Shown in pieces: positions 60,372-64,000 of a stretch of 64,000 nt of DNA. The DNA comes from Anarhynchus alexandrinus (lineage: Eukaryota > Chordata > Aves > Charadriiformes > Charadriidae): NCBI GenBank assembly GCA_008711295.1, contig VUYV01000004.1:8610010-8674009 (forward strand), read 5' to 3'. The notes below the pieces were generated by a model, which saw only the letters and a list, made by a program, of their open reading frames with translations, had not been told where the DNA came from and did not search any database. The position numbers and the translations under genes are program-made. How positions within the stretch are numbered: the first letter of the stretch is position 1; each line of letters begins with the position of its first letter.

Positions 60372-63300
60372 ACGCTGTGACGCGTGTTTGGGGAGCCAGG
60401 AGTCCAGCTGTCACACAGCCCCTTCCCTGCACCGCTCTAACCAGACAGGCTGGCCAGAGCCAGGCTCAGCCACCGCCATGAGTTCAGCCCTGTCCAAGCC
60501 TTGACTCCCTGTGATACTCAAGCACAGCCATTGCTGTGCCACAACGGAAGATGATGCGTGTAAGGCCAAGCACCTCCTCAGCACAGGGAAAGAGTACCCT
60601 GGACCAAACCTCTCCAGGTTACAGCTGGGCACCCACATTGACTCTGCTGCATGGACAGGGTCTGGGTGAGGGGAAAGACATAGCCTTGGGCTTACAGCAC
60701 TGAGGCCTGAAAGGGGGTTTAACTCCTGTTTCTGCTGCTAAATGATTGCAATAAATCAGATTGCACGTCCCAGCCTCCATTTCCTTGCATGTAAAACAGA
60801 GATTTTGGGCTTCCCTGTTAATTAAGGGGCTCTGGGGACAAACCGCAGAAAGGAGTCTTGCTGGCACCCAGCTCACACAAACACTTTAAAGCCTGTGTAG
60901 ACTGTGGCACACCAACAGACTTGGGAGTGACTTACATAGGGGAAGGCAAGAAGTCCTAGAGACTATGAGCCCCAAGGAACTGAGAAACAGCAATAAAGGA
61001 GTTTACAGACCTGTGAGAAGCTGGGAGCTTGCTGGAGAACCAACCCTGCCCTCTGCACCACTCGGCCTCAGAAGAGCAACTGCAGGTGTGCAAACAGCCG
61101 TGTGGGCAGCACAGCAAAGCACCTGTCCTGAGCTCAGGCACCTCAGAAATAGAGCTCTCCTGAGCACAGCTGGGACCAATTAAACTTCAAGCAAGTGGGG
61201 GCTTGACACCAGCCCTGGCCTCCCACTGCCAAGGGGATGCTTTGGAGAATACCACCTCCAGGAAGACGGAGCACTAATTAGGAAAAGCAGATAAACACTG
61301 CATCTGTTTCAAGATGAGTTTCCTTCCCACTGAAATCCTCACAGTTTCAGCACTCAGCAGGATGCAAACACATCCTTAAATGACTTCCTGGAGCCCTGGC
61401 TTCAAAGATCAGTCCCTTCAAAAGCAATAACATGCCAAGATCAATAGCAGCCCCAGGAGAGCTCTGAGCATGCCAGCTCCAAAACCAGTGAGCTATCACT
61501 ACAGCCAGTTACCTATCAGATACTCCGGGGCAATTCTACCTTTTCACATTTGAAAAGGCTACTGAGACTTCCTAAGCAATCAGTCTTATTTAAGTACCAA
61601 GGAAAAAATAAATGAGTGAGAAAATTTACATTTCAGAAACAGCACAACATGCGTGTGCAATATATCCTGGAGAGGGAAACTTGCAGTGCTTCACGAGGAG
61701 CAAACCAGCAGATACACTTCACAAGCAAAGAGGAGCAGAGCTCACAGAGTCCTGGATGTGATCCCGAGAACAAGAATATGTTCATCTGCTCCTTGAACAA
61801 TTTTACTACTAACTCCCTGAAGTTGCTAATAAGAAGTTCTGGGAAGCAGATATCAGATAATCATTTTTAATCCAATACAAGTTACAAGCAAAGAACGAAT
61901 GATCAAAACTTCACGTGGAAAAAGCTAAGTGGGGTGCCCTATGGATGCTAGAGACAGCACGTTCAATATATTTACTTGTGTCCCAGTAATGAAATGGCAG
62001 AAGGTAACATATGGAGCTAGCAAAGGACATCAGGAAAATTTCAAAGAGCTTGTGGAAAACTTGAGAACATCTGTGAAAAGGGCAAATAAGAGAAGATGAA
62101 TTCAGTATAAAGAAATATGTAATGCCTGGCTGTGATAAACCAATATGAAGGATAGATATACATACTGATGGGTTTGAGTTAGCAGCTTTTTTCACCACCA
62201 TTAAATCTCTTATACAGATTTGTGAAAAAAAATGCAGCAAGAAGGAAGCAAGAATTTGTTAGCTCCTGATTTATCCCCTCTTATTTAGAGCTTATAAATG
62301 AAACTGGGTCTGTAAAGAGTAAAAGTATTCCTTTGAAAAGTATAAAGAGGACAGAGGCAGAGTTAAGAATCAAAGCTGGCAAATCAAGCTACAGCTATAG
62401 AAGCTTTTTGAAAAAATAACAACTCAGTACAAGGAACTTACCTAAGAAATGGCGTAACACAAAGATTATGCCCAACAACCTATAGTATATTGAAAAACAA
62501 AGTGTTTTACAGTCTAGGGTGTTCACTTAAGTAATGCTAACTGTAGCTCCCCTTGGAATAGCATTGAAATCTATCCAAATAGGAGAATTCCAGTTCTGAC
62601 AGAGGTCGGTATTTTCATCCCTTAAAACACGTGTGCAGCGTCAGAGCATGCCGTGGGAATGCAATGCCGTGAAAAGCAAAGGCAGGGTTCCTGAGAGCTC
62701 CAAGCCTTCCTCTCCCTACCTGGAGCCTCTGGCAGCGAAACATCACCCAGCCTCATCTCACCTCCAGCCTCCGAACAGAGTCACTCTCCCTGCTCCATCT
62801 GCCCCACAGACACACCTGCGCGCTGCGATCCTACCTGGAGCTAAGTGGGATTTTCCATGCAGGCGGTGCGGCATCTCAGGGGTCCTCCCAGCACATCCCT
62901 GCCTGGCCCAGGGCTTGGCGCCTGGCCCAGGGAGGGGAGAGCCTCTTCTCCAGAGCAGCCGGGCTGTTCCCCTGTGGGTGAGAGGCTGGGTCAGTCCCAG
63001 TTCTTGTACTGGGCACTAGATGGCACAGATGGGAGGGAATTCAAAGGTAGCCAGCCTGCGATCTGTGGCGTTTTGGACAAGGGGGTCTTGCCAGTTGTCC
63101 AAAGGGGGCAGCTGCCATGGGGGATGCGCTGCCAGCAGCCGCATCCCATGGGTGTATCCTCTCCATGGGGTCCCCCCCCTTGGCACTGCCTTGCTGTGTC
63201 CCCTCAGCATCCTGTCATGTCCAGCCAAACAGTTGCCTGTGCTGCACTGAACCTGGATGGCCTGGGAAGGGCCATGGCCAGTGACCATGTCCCTGCCTCC

Positions 63301-64000
63301 TGGACATGACCTGCTACTCTTCATGAAGCACAAGTTCACTGCCTCCGGCATGCAAACACCTTGTTCACAGAGAAGCTCTATATTTGGCTTGAACTGCATC
63401 AAAAAGAGGGAGGAAATCCTGCCTGGGATTGACTGTCCTGTTTTGCTGTGAGGCTGCACCTTGGGCATCAACCTGCAGGTTAATAAATACCTATAAATAA
63501 TAAATACCACCTGACACCAGGGAGTGCAGGGGGGGATGCCGAGGGCCACACACTCTGTCAGCGGTCCCTCAGGATTGGTCTGGGGAATGGCACCCCAGGA
63601 CCTCTCCTTTGCCCTGTGCAATGATGGTGCAAAAGAAGGAGGCACTTGGTCACTGCTCTTAAAAGCATCTTTTACAAGGTAGCTCCTCTAAAGCATGTCA
63701 CTTTTCCCTCTGGTTTACTTCTTTTTTGACACTGCTGCCTGCCATCAGTGAGGCAGGACCTGTGCCCCGGAGCCTTCCCAACCTCATCGTCCTCAATTTC
63801 TTTAAGGCGTGGATGAAATTCCTTACAAGTGAACTGTGTGGACTGACGCGGTGAGGCAAACATGGGCTAAGCCACACAAAACTGCTGTAGTAAGCACATG
63901 AAAGACCAAAGCATTTTTTATGGTGTGAAAAAAGTAGGGGAAGGTGGAAGATTGTGCGTTGGCCTCTGCTGTTCTGACATAAGAAATCCACTTTACTTCA

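Larger units (their letters stand above)
50431..64000. other. Non-coding stretch to window end
   Basis: No exon with a recognisable protein family. Open frames in the GC-rich parts (58-60 kb, 62.6-63.7 kb) overlap on both strands, as expected where stop codons are rare. Contains the purine tract, the AACC repeat and the TAATTA cluster listed separately. It could be intergenic or GGT1 5' UTR intron. Confidence 0.6.

Overview
This window looks like bird genomic DNA. It has three CR1 (chicken repeat 1) LINE fragments, two with the octamer-like ATTCTATG tail, compact introns, and two gamma-glutamyltransferase genes. The 733-base run of N marks it as a draft-assembly scaffold. No prokaryotic features, tRNA, rRNA or CRISPR array were seen. 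The species cannot be named from the sequence.

Layout. (1) Positions 1-9574: no supported exon; best read as sequence upstream of, or intron 1 of, the first gene, with one (GT)n microsatellite. (2) 9575-19219, plus strand: eleven consecutive coding exons of GGT5 (gamma-glutamyltransferase 5), from just after the membrane anchor to the stop codon. Exon 1, with the anchor, was not found. A sense CR1 lies in the intron between the first two exons seen. (3) 19220-24779: spacer between two convergent genes, with one candidate poly(A) signal per strand. (4) 24780-36830, minus strand: a complete 12-coding-exon GGT1-type gene encoding 568 residues, with every known catalytic residue in place. A CR1 in the opposite orientation lies in its last intron. 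The start codon is only 4 nt into its exon, so 5' UTR exons must lie upstream. (5) 36831-47705: no coding exon seen; GGT1 5' region or intergenic, with two perfect short hairpins. (6) 47706-about 50430: a longer minus-strand CR1 with endonuclease and C-terminal regions, its reverse transcriptase core replaced by the N gap. (7) 50431-64000: no convincing exon; a purine-rich tract, a cluster of TAATTA motifs and long GC-rich chance-type ORFs.

How the genes work together. Both encode type II membrane ectoenzymes that autocleave at a Gly-Thr bond and act on extracellular gamma-glutamyl compounds. GGT1 breaks down glutathione and its conjugates; GGT5 in mammals favours leukotriene C4 and glutathione conjugates. 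Exon sizes and intron phases match almost exactly between the two, so they are an old duplicate pair, here arranged tail to tail.

The most notable biology is in the GGT5 active site: the second serine of the conserved Ser-Ser pair is alanine, and the loop before it is about 11 residues shorter than in the neighbouring GGT1. No wholly new multi-gene system was found.
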